Origin: Rhizobium indicum
GTDB lineage: Bacteria > Pseudomonadota > Alphaproteobacteria > Rhizobiales > Rhizobiaceae
Length of the DNA stretch: 64,000 bases
Direction of reading: 5' to 3'
NCBI RefSeq assembly: GCF_005862305.2
Contig: NZ_CP054021.1
Location: forward strand, 3,326,501-3,390,500
Each line of letters opens with the position of its first letter. The first letter of the stretch is position 1. Under the pieces are notes generated by a model that had not been told where the DNA came from, did not search any database, and saw only the letters and a program-made list of their open reading frames with translations. A program made the translations under genes and the position numbers. This document shows positions 18,748 through 28,352 of the stretch, in pieces.

Positions 18748-18962
18748 TGGATTCCTTTCATATTTGTGATGCCATTTCCCGTGTAAAGGTCGTGGTCCCA
18801 ACAGCAAGTCACGACTGCTGACATTGCCGTTATGAGTGGGGGAGGGTGGAGAAGTAGGCGTTTCCTGCAACGTTGCAGTTTTTCTCGACGCCGACCTGTA
18901 CTTTGCCTTCACGCTTGGCTAAATCCCGCCAAACGGCCTCAACCTAGAGATAGGATTTACAG

Positions 18963-20336
18963 ATGATCGATCCGAAGAAACTCGCAGAGCGCTTTCCCGG
19001 CGACTTCACCTTCGGCGTCGCCACCGCCGCCTTCCAGATCGAAGGCGCCAGCAAGGCCGATGGCCGCAAGCCATCCATCTGGGATGCTTTCTGCAATATG
19101 CCCGGCCGTGTCCATAATCGCGATAACGGCGATATCGCCTGCGATCACTATAATCGCCTGGAGCAGGACCTCGATCTCATCAAGGAGATGGGTGTCGAAG
19201 CCTACCGGTTCTCGATCGCTTGGCCGCGCATTATCCCCGACGGTACGGGTCCGGTGAACGAGGCCGGCCTCGATTTCTACGACCGGCTGGTTGACGGCTG
19301 CAAGGCGCGCGGCATCAAGACCTTTGCGACGCTCTACCATTGGGACCTGCCTCTGTTGCTCGCCGGCGAGGGCGGCTGGACTGCGCGCTCGACTGCCTAT
19401 GCGTTTCAGCGCTATGCCAAGACGGTGATGAGCCGCCTTGGCGATCGCCTCGACCGGGTCGCGACCTTCAACGAACCCTGGTGCATCGTCTGGCTCAGCC
19501 ACCTCTACGGCATCCATGCTCCCGGCGAGCGCAACATGCAGGCCGCCCTTCATGCCATGCATTACATGAACCTTGCCCACGGTCTCGGCGTCGAGGCGAT
19601 CCGCTCGGAAGCCCCCAACGTGCCGGTCGGGCTCGTCCTCAATGCCGCCTCGATCATTCCTGGCTCCGATAGCCCAGCCGATCTTGCCGCCGGCGAGCGT
19701 GCGCATCAGTTCCACAACGGCGCTTTCTTCGATCCCGTCTTCAAGGGTGAATATCCGCAGGAATTCATCGCGGCGCTCGGCGACCGCATGCCCGTCATCG
19801 AGGATCGCGACCTGAAGCTCATCAGCCAGAAACTCGATTGGTGGGGCCTGAACTATTATAAGCCCGAGCGGGTCACCGACGATGCCGAACGCAAAGGCGA
19901 TTTCCCCTGGACGGTGGAAGCGCCGCCGGCAAGCGACGTCAAGACCGATATCGGCTGGGAAATCTATGCGCCGGGCCTGAAGCTCTCGGTCGAGGACCTC
20001 TACCGCCGCTACGAGCTGCCGGAATGCTACATCACCGAGAATGGCGCCTGCGACAACACCGATGTCGTCGACGGCGAGGTCGACGATACGATGCGCCTCG
20101 ACTATGTCGGCGATCACCTCGAAATCGTTGCCGGCCTCATCAAGGACGGCTATCCCCTACGCGGCTATTTCGCCTGGAGCCTGATGGACAATTTCGAATG
20201 GGCGGAAGGCTACCGCATGCGCTTCGGTCTCGTCCATGTCGATTATGAGACCCAGGTACGCACGGTAAAAAAGAGCGGCAAATGGTATCGCGAACTTGCG
20301 GCCAAATTCCCGAAGGGCAATCACAAGCCGGGTTAG
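18963..20336 (+). CDS. GH1 beta-glucosidase
   Basis: 457-residue glycoside hydrolase family 1 enzyme, expected to release glucose from aryl- or oligo-beta-glucosides. N-terminal signature FTFGVATAAFQIEGA; acid/base glutamate in TFNEPW (residue 171); nucleophile in YITENGA (residue 359); substrate loop SLMDNFEWAEGYRMRFG near the C-terminus. No signal peptide, so cytoplasmic. The ATG has only a weak upstream purine stretch (GATAGGA at about 9 bases). It stands alone between the DoxX gene and a c-di-GMP protein. Plant glucosides are a plausible substrate in a root-associated bacterium (inference). Confidence 0.96.
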   Translation: MIDPKKLAERFPGDFTFGVATAAFQIEGASKADGRKPSIWDAFCNMPGRVHNRDNGDIACDHYNRLEQDLDLIKEMGVEAYRFSIAWPRIIPDGTGPVNEAGLDFYDRLVDGCKARGIKTFATLYHWDLPLLLAGEGGWTARSTAYAFQRYAKTVMSRLGDRLDRVATFNEPWCIVWLSHLYGIHAPGERNMQAALHAMHYMNLAHGLGVEAIRSEAPNVPVGLVLNAASIIPGSDSPADLAAGERAHQFHNGAFFDPVFKGEYPQEFIAALGDRMPVIEDRDLKLISQKLDWWGLNYYKPERVTDDAERKGDFPWTVEAPPASDVKTDIGWEIYAPGLKLSVEDLYRRYELPECYITENGACDNTDVVDGEVDDTMRLDYVGDHLEIVAGLIKDGYPLRGYFAWSLMDNFEWAEGYRMRFGLVHVDYETQVRTVKKSGKWYRELAAKFPKGNHKPG

Positions 20337-20449
20337 GGGCGCTTCCTCAGGCGGCGACACAAAAATAGCTCGCCAGAAGCCTGCAACAACCGGTTGCTTA
20401 AACGTTTTTGAACCCTTGGCTGGCAAAGTCCGACGGTCAGGGAGTCGTA

Positions 20450-22663
20450 ATGCAGACAGCCGGAAAGTCGCAGAGCAAGGGATCGGGAATAGGCCGTCAC
20501 ATCACCGTCACGGGCGTGCTTTTCTCCTTTGCGGTCATCGTCGCAGTCGTCACCATCATGGTGCTGACGGCGCTCGAACGCGTGGCTGAAAATTCCAATA
20601 TTCTCGATGACGAGCGCTCGCGCGAAACGACGATCGGCGCGTTGAAGACCTTCGAGGATCAGCTCGGCGCGACGCTTGACGATTACGCCGCCTGGGATGA
20701 CGCCGCCGTCAACGTCTACGCAGCCGACGGTATGGCCTGGACGGTGAGCAACTACGGCGAGATGTCGGTCAACAGTTCGCTTTTCGACATGGCGATCGTC
20801 ATCGATGCCGAGAAGAAGGCGATCATGGCCTATCGCGATGGCAAGCCGATGGCGGAGCCGCTCACGGATTTCTTCGCGCCTTCGCTCTGGACCCTCTTCG
20901 ACACGGTGAAGGCGGCCGGCCCGGCCGATCGTCCTCAGGCGATCGGTTTCGTCACCACCAAGCGGGGCATAGCCGCCGTCGGTGTAGCATTGGTGCGGAA
21001 AAAGTCCGGTTCGCTGGATGTGCCCGCCGGCCAGCAGCGCTATCTCGTTTTCGCCCGCCATCTCGATGACGACAGGGTGACCGCTCTCGGCCAGACCTAT
21101 GTCATCGGCGGGCTGAGGCTGGCGCCGCCGAGTTTTGCGGCCGACTACCTCGTCCCGATCGTCGATCCGACGGGGGCAACGCTCGGCAAGCTCGTGTGGA
21201 TCTCGCGTTCACCCGGCGATGTCGGCTATGCACAGGTGCGGCCGATGGTCATCCAGGCGCTTGGCCTCGTCGGCTTGTTCTTCGTGGTGTTGCTGGTCAT
21301 CGGCTGGCTTGCCGGCCGCCGCCTGAAGGCGGAGGAAAACAGCGCTCGCGAGGAGGCGCTGCGCGACAGGCTGAGCGGTCTTTCCAATCGCGACGGTCTC
21401 GGGCTGGCCGTCGATCGTTTTGTCGTCGAGGCACGCCAGACCAAGCGTAACGTGCTGCTTCTTTATCTCGACCTCGATGGCTTCAAGGAAGTCAATGACA
21501 GCTATGGCCACGGCACCGGCGACCAGTTGATCCGGGCGGTCGCGGCCGGGCTCGCTGTGCTCATTCCGCAAGGTGCGGTTCTCGCCCGCATCGGCGGCGA
21601 TGAATTTGCCATCGCCTTTCTCTCTGACAGTGAGAATGCCGCCGCCCTGCAGCTTGCCGAGCAGATCCTCGATTTTCTTGTCGAGCCGCTGGAGATCGGT
21701 CGCCGTGTCGTCGTCGTCGGGGCAAGCATCGGCATCGCCATGTCGCCTTCCGGGACGATCGGGCGTGAGGAGCTGGTGCGCCGTTCCGACCTTGCCATGT
21801 ACAAGGCGAAGGAGGCCGGCCGCGCGCGCATGACGCTCTACGATCCATCGATGGACGCCGATCGAGAGCAACGCAATGCGCTGGAGCTCGATCTCCGGAT
21901 CGCCATCGAAAGCGGCGACCTGACGCTCGCCTACCAGCCGCTGATCGATGCGGCGACGCATGCGATGACCGGTGTCGAGGCGCTGGTGCGCTGGAACCGC
22001 CCAGGCCATGGCCCTGTTTCGCCCGAGCTGTTCATCCCGATCGCCGAGACCAGCGGCCTCATCGAATCGCTCGGCCTGTTCGTGCTGCGCAAAGCCTGCG
22101 AGACGGCCAAGCAATGGCCGGAACTCAATGTCTCGGTCAACGTCTCGCCCGGCCAGTTCCGCAATCCCGCCTTTACCGACTATGTGCGCTACGTGTTGAA
22201 GCAGACGGAGATCGAGGCCGGCCGCATCACGCTCGAGATCACCGAAGGCTACATGATCCAGAATCCGCAGCGCACCCGCCAGTCGATCGAACGGTTGAAG
22301 GCGCTGGGGGTCAAGGTGGCGCTCGACGATTTCGGTTCCGGCTTCTCCTCGATCGGTTATCTCAGACAGTTCGGCTTCGACCGCATCAAGATCGACCGCT
22401 CGCTGGTCATGGGTGTCAACGACAAACGCCAGCGCGAGATGCTGCAGGCGACGGTGGCGCTCGCCCGCTCGCTCGACATTCCGGTGACGGCCGAAGGCAT
22501 CGAGACCGAGGAGCAGGCGATAGCCATGCGTCTTTTCGGCTGCGACTGCCTGCAGGGCTATTTGTTCGGAAAGCCTGTGACATCAGACCTCATCACCGAG
22601 ATGTTGAACGAGCGGCGTGCAGCGGAGCCGGAAGCTCGGCGGCGCATCCAGGCGGCAGGCTGA
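20450..22663 (+). CDS. Membrane GGDEF-EAL protein with periplasmic CHASE4-type sensor
   Basis: 737 residues. One N-terminal membrane helix (residues ~17-40), a periplasmic sensor of about 210 residues containing DDYAAWDDAAVNVY (typical of CHASE4), a second helix (VIQALGLVGLFFVVLLVIGWL), a GGDEF domain with intact GGDEF at residues 382-386, and an EAL domain with EAL at 510-512, the DDFGSGFSS loop and the EGIETEEQ loop. Both catalytic signatures look intact, so synthesis and breakdown of c-di-GMP are both possible. Start at ATG after GGGAG; an in-frame extension to 20408 is less likely. Confidence 0.93.
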   Translation: MQTAGKSQSKGSGIGRHITVTGVLFSFAVIVAVVTIMVLTALERVAENSNILDDERSRETTIGALKTFEDQLGATLDDYAAWDDAAVNVYAADGMAWTVSNYGEMSVNSSLFDMAIVIDAEKKAIMAYRDGKPMAEPLTDFFAPSLWTLFDTVKAAGPADRPQAIGFVTTKRGIAAVGVALVRKKSGSLDVPAGQQRYLVFARHLDDDRVTALGQTYVIGGLRLAPPSFAADYLVPIVDPTGATLGKLVWISRSPGDVGYAQVRPMVIQALGLVGLFFVVLLVIGWLAGRRLKAEENSAREEALRDRLSGLSNRDGLGLAVDRFVVEARQTKRNVLLLYLDLDGFKEVNDSYGHGTGDQLIRAVAAGLAVLIPQGAVLARIGGDEFAIAFLSDSENAAALQLAEQILDFLVEPLEIGRRVVVVGASIGIAMSPSGTIGREELVRRSDLAMYKAKEAGRARMTLYDPSMDADREQRNALELDLRIAIESGDLTLAYQPLIDAATHAMTGVEALVRWNRPGHGPVSPELFIPIAETSGLIESLGLFVLRKACETAKQWPELNVSVNVSPGQFRNPAFTDYVRYVLKQTEIEAGRITLEITEGYMIQNPQRTRQSIERLKALGVKVALDDFGSGFSSIGYLRQFGFDRIKIDRSLVMGVNDKRQREMLQATVALARSLDIPVTAEGIETEEQAIAMRLFGCDCLQGYLFGKPVTSDLITEMLNERRAAEPEARRRIQAAG

Positions 22664-22681
22664 TCCAATCAGAATTTTGGC

Positions 22682-23611
22682 TCAGCTGCCGATATGTCGC
22701 TGGCCGCGCTTTTTCGCGAGGGCGATCTGGTGCTGACGCTGGCGGTAGCGCAGCCGGTCTTCTTCCGTGCGCGTGTCGTAGCAGTGGCTGCAGGAAACGC
22801 CTTCCTCGTAAAGCGGCGAAGTCATTTCCTCGGCAGTGATCGGGTTGCGGCAGGCGTGGCAGAGCCGGTGTTCGCCTTCCTTCAAACCGTGCTCGACGGA
22901 CACGCGCTCGTCGAAGACGAAGCAGGCGCCATCCCAGAGGCTTTCCTCCTGCGGCACTTCCTCCAGATATTTCAGGATGCCGCCCTTCAGATGATAGACC
23001 TCGTCGAAGCCCTCAGCCTTCATGAAGGCGGTGGCCTTTTCGCAGCGTATGCCGCCGGTGCAGTACATGGCGACCTTCGGCTTGTTGTGCAGACCGGGAT
23101 TCTGACGCACCCATTCCGGAAACTCACGGAAGCTCTTGGTCTTCGGGTCGAGCGCGCCGCGGAAGGTTCCGATCGCCGTCTCGTAGTCGTTGCGGGTGTC
23201 GATGACGATGGTGTCGGGATCGGAAATCAGCGCGTTCCAGTCCTTGGCCGCCACGTAGGTGCCGACCACCTTGTTGGGGTCGATATCTTCGACGCCCATG
23301 GTGACGATTTCCTTCTTCAGCTTCACCTTCATGCGCAGGAAGGGCATTTTCGAGGCGCGGCTTTCCTTGTGCTCCAGGCCCGAAAATTCCGGCTGGGCGC
23401 GCAGGAAGGCAAGCACGGCGTGAATGCCGGCATCCGGGCCTGCGATCGTGCCGTTGATGCCTTCATGCGCCAGAAGCAGCGTTCCCTTGACGCCGTTCTC
23501 CTCGCAAAGCGTCTGCAACGGTGCCTGCAGGTCGGCAAAGCGCGGCACGGAAACGAAATGGTAGAGTGCGGCCACGAGGAACGGGCTGGTGTGTGTCAGG
23601 CTGTCGGTCAT
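22682..23611 (-). CDS. trhO: Rhodanese-related tRNA uridine 5-hydroxylase (TrhO/YceA type)
   Basis: 309 residues. The N-terminal UPF0176-type domain ([36 protein letters not shown]) precedes a rhodanese domain with the active-site loop [12 protein letters not shown], and a C-terminal Cys-rich tail ([14 protein letters not shown]). This fits the family that makes 5-hydroxyuridine at the tRNA wobble base from prephenate-independent oxygen chemistry. The ATG at 23611 opens the conserved [19 protein letters not shown] region; an extension to 23701 lacks conservation features. Convergent with the GGDEF-EAL gene, 18 bases between stops. Confidence 0.92.
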   Translation of the reverse strand: MTDSLTHTSPFLVAALYHFVSVPRFADLQAPLQTLCEENGVKGTLLLAHEGINGTIAGPDAGIHAVLAFLRAQPEFSGLEHKESRASKMPFLRMKVKLKKEIVTMGVEDIDPNKVVGTYVAAKDWNALISDPDTIVIDTRNDYETAIGTFRGALDPKTKSFREFPEWVRQNPGLHNKPKVAMYCTGGIRCEKATAFMKAEGFDEVYHLKGGILKYLEEVPQEESLWDGACFVFDERVSVEHGLKEGEHRLCHACRNPITAEEMTSPLYEEGVSCSHCYDTRTEEDRLRYRQRQHQIALAKKRGQRHIGS

Positions 23612-23682
23612 AGGCCGGAAATACAGAAAATCGGTGGGCCGCGCAATTGCCTTCGCCAGTGGCGGCCTTGACCGGTGACCGA

Positions 23683-24159
23683 TTACGCTCGCACCTGCCA
23701 CGCGGAAAACGGCCGCACGCCGAAGCTCCGGTCGGGGATTGCGTCGAGAACGCTGATGAATTCGATCGAGTGCCCGTCCGGATCCTTGAAATAGATAGAC
23801 AGCGCCGGCATCCAGCCGAGAACCACCGGCTCCGTCACCGGTTCACCGGTAAAGCCGAGAGGTTCCACACCCTTTGCCCTGAGAATGGCGGGCGCCTGCA
23901 GCATGCCGCCGGCGGTCATGCGGAAGGCGATATGCAGCCGCATCTTCAGCGGCCCGCTTCCGGTTTCCCAAAGGCCGAGCATGCCGGTCTTCCTGTCGTC
24001 CACCCAGAGGAAAGCGACGTTGCGCTCCTCGAATGAGGCTGCCGGTTCGAGCCCAACGACATCGCGGTAAAAGTCCGTGGAGGTCTTGAGATCGGCAACG
24101 GTCAGATGGGTCTCGTAGAGCCCGAGCACCTTCGGCATTGCGGCATTTTCGGCGGTCAT
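23683..24159 (-). CDS. VOC-family (glyoxalase/bleomycin resistance-like) protein
   Basis: 158 residues with the beta-alpha-beta-beta-beta repeats of vicinal-oxygen-chelate proteins: [25 protein letters not shown], a middle MRLHIAFRM strand and [21 protein letters not shown]. The metal-site pattern (His in ETHLTV, His in RLHIAF, Glu in SIEFI) is visible. The reaction is unknown; members include fosfomycin-resistance-like and dioxygenase-like proteins. GAGGA precedes the ATG at 24159. Transcribed in the same direction as trhO, 71 bases upstream of that gene. Confidence 0.88.
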   Translation of the reverse strand: MTAENAAMPKVLGLYETHLTVADLKTSTDFYRDVVGLEPAASFEERNVAFLWVDDRKTGMLGLWETGSGPLKMRLHIAFRMTAGGMLQAPAILRAKGVEPLGFTGEPVTEPVVLGWMPALSIYFKDPDGHSIEFISVLDAIPDRSFGVRPFSAWQVRA

Positions 24160-24306
24160 ATTTTCCTCGCGGGTCAAGTTTCTACTTGTTCGACCACCGC
24201 AAGCTAGGACCTCAAGATTGGTTGAGGTCAATAGGGTTCCTTGTGATATTGCCGATGCGATGGGAAATGCAGAGCTGCGCGCAAGCACTTCCGATTTCGC
24301 GGGCTC

Positions 24307-25215
24307 TCAATTCCCGGCCATCAGCCAGAGAAGCTCGATGCGCTGGGCTTCCTCGTCGGCATCATCGGCGAACACGGCTTCGGCTTTGACCAGCGCTTGC
24401 CGCCGGTCTTCCTGCTGGCGGAAGATGATGATGTCGAGCAGATGCGCTAGGTCGTCATTGCGGGTGAAGAGCTGCGGTTCGGCCTCGACCAGTTCGGAGA
24501 GCACGGTGAGATCGTGGATGTGGCCGAGATCCTCGACGAGTTCCTTGGCCGCATCGCGCTTGGCCTTCATCGCGCCCGGCCAGACGTCACGCAAAAGCGC
24601 ATGGTAGAGCCGATAGTCGTAGGTGCGTTTGCGCAGATCGTGGAAGTCGTCGGCCGATGCCTCGCCGTGGCAAGCCGCAAGCGCGGTCTTGGCCTTCCGC
24701 GCGGTACGGCGCCAACTTTTTGCCAGCATGCGTGCATTCTTGCGGTGGCCGCGATCAAAGGAGACGGCGTCCAGGGCCGTGATCGCCTCCTTCAGAACGT
24801 CGGAGGTTTCCGCGAGCCGCTGTTCCAGGCCGCTTTCGGCTTCCGCCATCCAATCACGGCGCCCTTCGAGAATGGTGACGATGCGGCCGAGCGCCTCGCT
24901 CTCCTCGTTCCCGCGGGCTGCATGCTGCAGATACTGCGCGGTGCCGATGAGGGCTGCAGCATCGCGGATCGCCGAAAGCGAGCGTGCGGCATCGCGCAGC
25001 CTCGCATTTTCCTGGGCCTGAAAATCCGGCACCTCGCGGGCCACGAGGCGGTAGAGCGAGCGTAGTCGCTTCAGGTTCTTGCGGAAAGAATGGATCGCCT
25101 CATGCGCGCCGTCCGGGCGTTCCCCGAGGACAGTGATAGCGTGTTCCAGCTGCTTGGTCGCAGCGTTACGGAACGCTTCGGTGAAATCGGCGTCAGGCCG
25201 AATGCGATAGGCCAT
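24307..25215 (-). CDS. CHAD-domain protein
   Basis: About 302 residues, almost all alpha-helical, with the conserved-histidine pattern of CHAD domains: AIHSFRKNLKRLRSLYRL, DFHDLRKRTYDYRLYHALL and LGHIHDLTVLSEL. CHAD proteins bind inorganic polyphosphate and often accompany CYTH triphosphatases. The start at 25215 (ATG) overlaps the end of the CYTH gene by 23 bases; a TTG at 25242 would lengthen it. The two genes are translationally coupled and probably one functional unit acting on polyphosphate or triphosphate. Confidence 0.9.
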   Translation of the reverse strand: MAYRIRPDADFTEAFRNAATKQLEHAITVLGERPDGAHEAIHSFRKNLKRLRSLYRLVAREVPDFQAQENARLRDAARSLSAIRDAAALIGTAQYLQHAARGNEESEALGRIVTILEGRRDWMAEAESGLEQRLAETSDVLKEAITALDAVSFDRGHRKNARMLAKSWRRTARKAKTALAACHGEASADDFHDLRKRTYDYRLYHALLRDVWPGAMKAKRDAAKELVEDLGHIHDLTVLSELVEAEPQLFTRNDDLAHLLDIIIFRQQEDRRQALVKAEAVFADDADEEAQRIELLWLMAGN

Positions 25216-25681
25216 GCCTGTCGTGCCCGTATTCTGTGGCAAGGGCCTGGTTGGAATAGCGGAAATCTCCGGTCACTTCGCGGCCGAGCCAGGTGGGCAG
25301 GGCCGGATCGTCGGTTTCCGCCGCCATCTCCACCTCGGCAATCACCAGTCCGCGATGCTCGCCGGTAAAGACGTCGACTTCCCAGACGAAGTCCTCATGC
25401 GGAACGCGATAGCGCGTCTTCTCGATGACGACGCCGATCGCGTTCTGCAACAGCTCTTCGGCATCGGCGATCGGAATGTCGTATTCGAATTCGTCACGGG
25501 TGATGGTGCTTCGGCCGATCTTGATCGTCAGTTTCGCATTCCTGCCGTCGAGGATGCGCACGCGCACGGAACGATCGTCCATCGAGGCAATGTAACCCTG
25601 CCTGAAGACAGATTTCGTCTCGACGGCGGAACGCCATCCATCGCTGCGTACAAGAAACTTCCGCTCGATCTCTTTCGCCAT
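25193..25681 (-). CDS. CYTH-domain (triphosphatase/ThTPase-like) protein
   Basis: 162 residues with the classic N-terminal signature MAKEIERKFLVRSDGWRS (ExExK: E4, E6, K8) and the later EFEYDIPIADAEELL and WEVDVFTGEHRGLVIAEVEM, whose acidic residues line the triphosphate tunnel. Members hydrolyse inorganic tripolyphosphate or related triphosphates. The start at ATG 25681 gives the signature at the extreme N-terminus as expected. Located immediately upstream of, and overlapping, a CHAD gene; in many bacteria these two domains are fused, here they are separate. Confidence 0.92.
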   Translation of the reverse strand: MAKEIERKFLVRSDGWRSAVETKSVFRQGYIASMDDRSVRVRILDGRNAKLTIKIGRSTITRDEFEYDIPIADAEELLQNAIGVVIEKTRYRVPHEDFVWEVDVFTGEHRGLVIAEVEMAAETDDPALPTWLGREVTGDFRYSNQALATEYGHDRHGLSHSA

Positions 25682-25835
25682 GCCGGTGAACCTTTTGTGA
25701 CGATTGCGGCACGGTAGCCCAATTTCCAAGCATTTCATACCCTTCTCGTCATGCGGTCCGGTTTTATCTCGACAAGGTTCCGCGGGGGCGTTATTCGGGG
25801 TCCGAATTCAATCGTTTCAAGGAGGTCGCGCGACC

Positions 25836-26474
25836 ATGGGCGAGAAAACAGAGAAGCTCCTTTCCATCCTGAAACTCCAGCCTGTCGTTCCGGTATTGAT
25901 CGTCAACGATGCGAAGACGGCGGTGCCGCTGGCCCGCGCGCTCGTCGCGGGCGGCCTGAAGGCGATCGAGATCACCATGCGCACGCCGGCAGCGCTCGAG
26001 GCCGTGCGCGCCGTCGCCGCAGAGGTCGAGGGGGCCGAAGTCGGCGCCGGCACGATCCTCAATGTCGCCCATTGGGAAGCCGCCGTCGAGGCCGGTTCGA
26101 AATTCATCGTCAGCCCGGGCACGACGCAGGAACTGCTTGATGCCGCTGCCGATTCCGACGTGCCGCTGCTTCCGGGGGCTGCGACCGCCAGCGAAGTCAT
26201 GGCACTGCGCGAAGAAGGCTACCAAGTGCTGAAATTCTTCCCGGCGGAGCAGGCCGGTGGCGCCGCCTATCTCAAGGCGCTGTCCTCGCCGCTTGCCGGC
26301 ACGCTGTTCTGCCCGACCGGCGGTATTTCGCTGAAGAACGCCAATGATTATCTCTCGCTGCCGAACGTCATTTGCGTTGGCGGCTCGTGGGTGGCGCCGA
26401 AGGAACTGGTCGCGGCCGGCGACTGGGCTGGCATCACCAAGCTCGCGGCAGAGGCGGCGGCGCTGAAGGCCTGA
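25836..26474 (+). CDS. eda: 2-dehydro-3-deoxy-6-phosphogluconate (KDPG) aldolase
   Basis: 212 residues of the KDPG/KHG aldolase family, splitting KDPG to pyruvate and glyceraldehyde 3-phosphate in the Entner-Doudoroff pathway, the main hexose route in rhizobia. Features: PVVPVLIVNDAKTAVPLARAL, KAIEITMRTPAALEAV with the conserved Glu, VGAGTILN, and Schiff-base lysine in VLKFFPAEQAGG. The ribosome site is AAGGAGGTCGCGCGACC before ATG 25836; an extension to 25704 is rejected. Divergent from the CYTH gene. edd/zwf are not adjacent in the window. Confidence 0.94.
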   Translation: MGEKTEKLLSILKLQPVVPVLIVNDAKTAVPLARALVAGGLKAIEITMRTPAALEAVRAVAAEVEGAEVGAGTILNVAHWEAAVEAGSKFIVSPGTTQELLDAAADSDVPLLPGAATASEVMALREEGYQVLKFFPAEQAGGAAYLKALSSPLAGTLFCPTGGISLKNANDYLSLPNVICVGGSWVAPKELVAAGDWAGITKLAAEAAALKA

Positions 26475-26586
26475 GTTTCGGCTGGGGGCGGGGGAGTCTC
26501 ATGGCTCAATCCCGCTCCCCCTATTTGTATTTCACCAGTCGCAAACCTATGTACCTCTCCAGTTTCAAACAGGGAGATGACGAGGA

Positions 26587-27306
26587 ATGTTCGACGCAAA
26601 GAAGCTTCTCGACCAGTTTTTGGGTTCGCAGGTGCCGGGTCTCGGCGGTTCGGTCCGCGATAGGGCCGGCGACGCCGTCCAGACGGCAAAGAACAATCCG
26701 CTGGCGACAGGTGCGATTGCAGCCGCGCTTCTCGGCACCAAGACCGGCCGGGGTATTGCCGGCAATGCACTGGCGATCGGCGGTCTTGCCGCGATTGCCG
26801 GCCTCGGCTACCAGGCCTACAAGAATTACCAGGCGGGGCAGGCGCCCGCAGCCCCCTCGGATGCACCGTCGGCAAACAATCCGGTCCTTCTGCCGCCGCC
26901 TGTCGAATCTGGTTTCGGGCCGACATCGCCTGCCGGCAGCAATGAATTCGTGCTGGTGCTGATCCGCGCGATGATCGCCGCCGCCAAGGCCGACGGTCAT
27001 ATCGACAATGCCGAACGCGCCCTCATCATGGACAAGGTCAAGGCCGCCGACGTCAGCGGCGAGGCTGCGGCCTTCATCGAGCATGAACTCGCTTCGCCGA
27101 CGGATATCGATGCGCTGGTTGCTGCGGCGGTGACTGAAGAACAGCGCGTCGAGCTTTACACCGCCTCGCGGCTCACTATCGAGCCGGATTCGCGTGCCGA
27201 GCGCGGTTATCTCGATCTGCTTGCCGGCCGCCTCGGCCTTGCCGACCAGTTGGTGGACCATATCGAGGCGACGGTGTCGTCGGCCAAGACGACCTTGTCA
27301 CAGTGA
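26587..27306 (+). CDS. DUF533/YebE-type protein with TerB-like domain
   Basis: 239 residues. The N-terminus holds an amphipathic start (MFDAKKLLDQFLG), then a Gly/Ala-rich hydrophobic segment (GIAGNALAIGGLAAIAGLGYQAY) likely to be membrane-inserted, a Pro/Ala linker at ~85-115, and a C-terminal helical TerB-like domain containing ALIRAMIAAAKADGHIDNAE-like sequence with the acidic Asp-Gly-His pattern. The family is found in many proteobacteria (E. coli YebE); function unknown. GAGGA precedes the ATG. Single gene followed by intergenic hairpins. Confidence 0.85.
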   Translation: MFDAKKLLDQFLGSQVPGLGGSVRDRAGDAVQTAKNNPLATGAIAAALLGTKTGRGIAGNALAIGGLAAIAGLGYQAYKNYQAGQAPAAPSDAPSANNPVLLPPPVESGFGPTSPAGSNEFVLVLIRAMIAAAKADGHIDNAERALIMDKVKAADVSGEAAAFIEHELASPTDIDALVAAAVTEEQRVELYTASRLTIEPDSRAERGYLDLLAGRLGLADQLVDHIEATVSSAKTTLSQ

Positions 27307-27314
27307 CATCTAAA

Positions 27315-27397
27315 GCATGTCGCGCAAAAGTGTGCAGCGGTTTTGCGACAACGACATGCGTTGGAAATAAGGCCTAAAGCGCGACGCGCTTTAGGCC
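27315..27397. repeat. Two intergenic hairpin repeats
   Basis: Unit 1 (27315-27359): arms GCATGTCG/CGACATGC and an inner stem CGCAAAA/TTTTGCG enclosing the AAAAGTGTGCAGCGGTTTT core shared with the repeats near 1.95 and 33.6 kb. Unit 2 (27371-27397): 11-bp arms GGCCTAAAGCG/CGCTTTAGGCC around a 5-base loop. Both follow the DUF533 gene stop and could terminate or stabilise its transcript. Confidence 0.7.
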
Positions 27398-27451
27398 GGT
27401 TGCCTTTGCCGGGCGGCTGGCCTATCCACTCTTCGGAAAAGAGGAGTGAAC

Positions 27452-28147
27452 ATGCGCGATCTTGCAAATTTCAACGGCTGCCCGGCGCCGAAGCCGGTCA
27501 CGCTGAAGGGCCGCTTCGTCACCGTCCAGCCCTACCGGCGTGAGGAACATCTCCAGGCGTTATGGGATGGCCTCGGTGGCATGGGCATCAACCCGTTGCT
27601 TCTCTATTTCGCGCAGGACGATTTCTCCGGCATCAACGATTTCGCCAACTGGCTGGAAACCGTCTATACCAAGTCCGGCTGGCTCACCCATATCTTCCGC
27701 GACAACGCCAGCGGCAAGATTGTCGGCATGGCGAATTACATGCGCGCCGACCCGGCAAACGGCGTCGTCGAGATCGGCGGGGTGGCGCACGGGGCCGAGA
27801 TGAAGCGGTCGCCGCTGTCGACCGAGGCGCATTACCTGATGGCTAAGCACGTCTTCGAGGATCTCGGCTACCGCCGCTACGAATGGAAATGCGACAATAA
27901 GAACGAGGCGAGCAAGACGACGGCTGCGCGTTACGGCTTCAGCTTCGAAGGGGTCTTCCGCCAGCATATGATCTCCAAGCATCGCAACCGCGATACCGCC
28001 TGGTTCTCGATGATCGATGCCGAATGGCCGATGATCAACGATGCCTTCGAAGCCTGGCTCTCGCCGGAGAATTTCGACGCCGAGGGCAACCAGATCCGTC
28101 GTCTGCAGGACATCCGCGCCGATCTTGAAAAGGAAAGGCTGGTATGA
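27452..28147 (+). CDS. GNAT-family N-acetyltransferase (RimJ/RimL-like)
   Basis: 231 residues. Central GNAT fold segments: GKIVGMANYMRADPANGVVEIGG, SPLSTEAHYLMAKHVFEDLGYRRYEWKCDNKNEASKTTAARYGF (acetyl-CoA loop and the following helix), and a C-terminal FEGVFRQHMISKHRNRDTAWFSM strand. This layout is that of the RimJ/L type (Acetyltransf_3). The substrate is unknown. GAGGAG ends 5 bases before the ATG at 27452; a GTG at 27446 is an alternative. Its stop overlaps the next small gene (ATGA), so the two are co-translated. Confidence 0.88.
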   Translation: MRDLANFNGCPAPKPVTLKGRFVTVQPYRREEHLQALWDGLGGMGINPLLLYFAQDDFSGINDFANWLETVYTKSGWLTHIFRDNASGKIVGMANYMRADPANGVVEIGGVAHGAEMKRSPLSTEAHYLMAKHVFEDLGYRRYEWKCDNKNEASKTTAARYGFSFEGVFRQHMISKHRNRDTAWFSMIDAEWPMINDAFEAWLSPENFDAEGNQIRRLQDIRADLEKERLV

Positions 28148-28350
28148 GCCCAGAAAGCCGCTCGCAGGCGACCGCCGCCGGCATTATCCTGCTCAGTGCC
28201 GCCTTGGTTATCTATTTCCTGCCGACCATTGTGCTGTGGATTGGCAATTTCTCGCCGACGCTGGCGATCGTCGTCGGCGTCTGCCTGATCATGGCGTTTT
28301 TCGCAGTCTTCTGGCTGCGGGCGCGTTACCAGCGCCGCCGGGGAAAGTAG
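28144..28350 (+). CDS. Small two-helix membrane protein of unknown function
   Basis: 68 residues with two hydrophobic helices (GIILLSAALVIYFLPTIVLWI and TLAIVVGVCLIMAFFAVFWL) and a basic C-terminus (RARYQRRRGK). The start overlaps the preceding GNAT stop in an ATGA arrangement, strong support that it is a real gene. I do not recognise a named family. Convergent with the metal transporter gene that ends at 28353. Confidence 0.7.
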   Translation: MSPESRSQATAAGIILLSAALVIYFLPTIVLWIGNFSPTLAIVVGVCLIMAFFAVFWLRARYQRRRGK

Positions 28351-28352
28351 TT

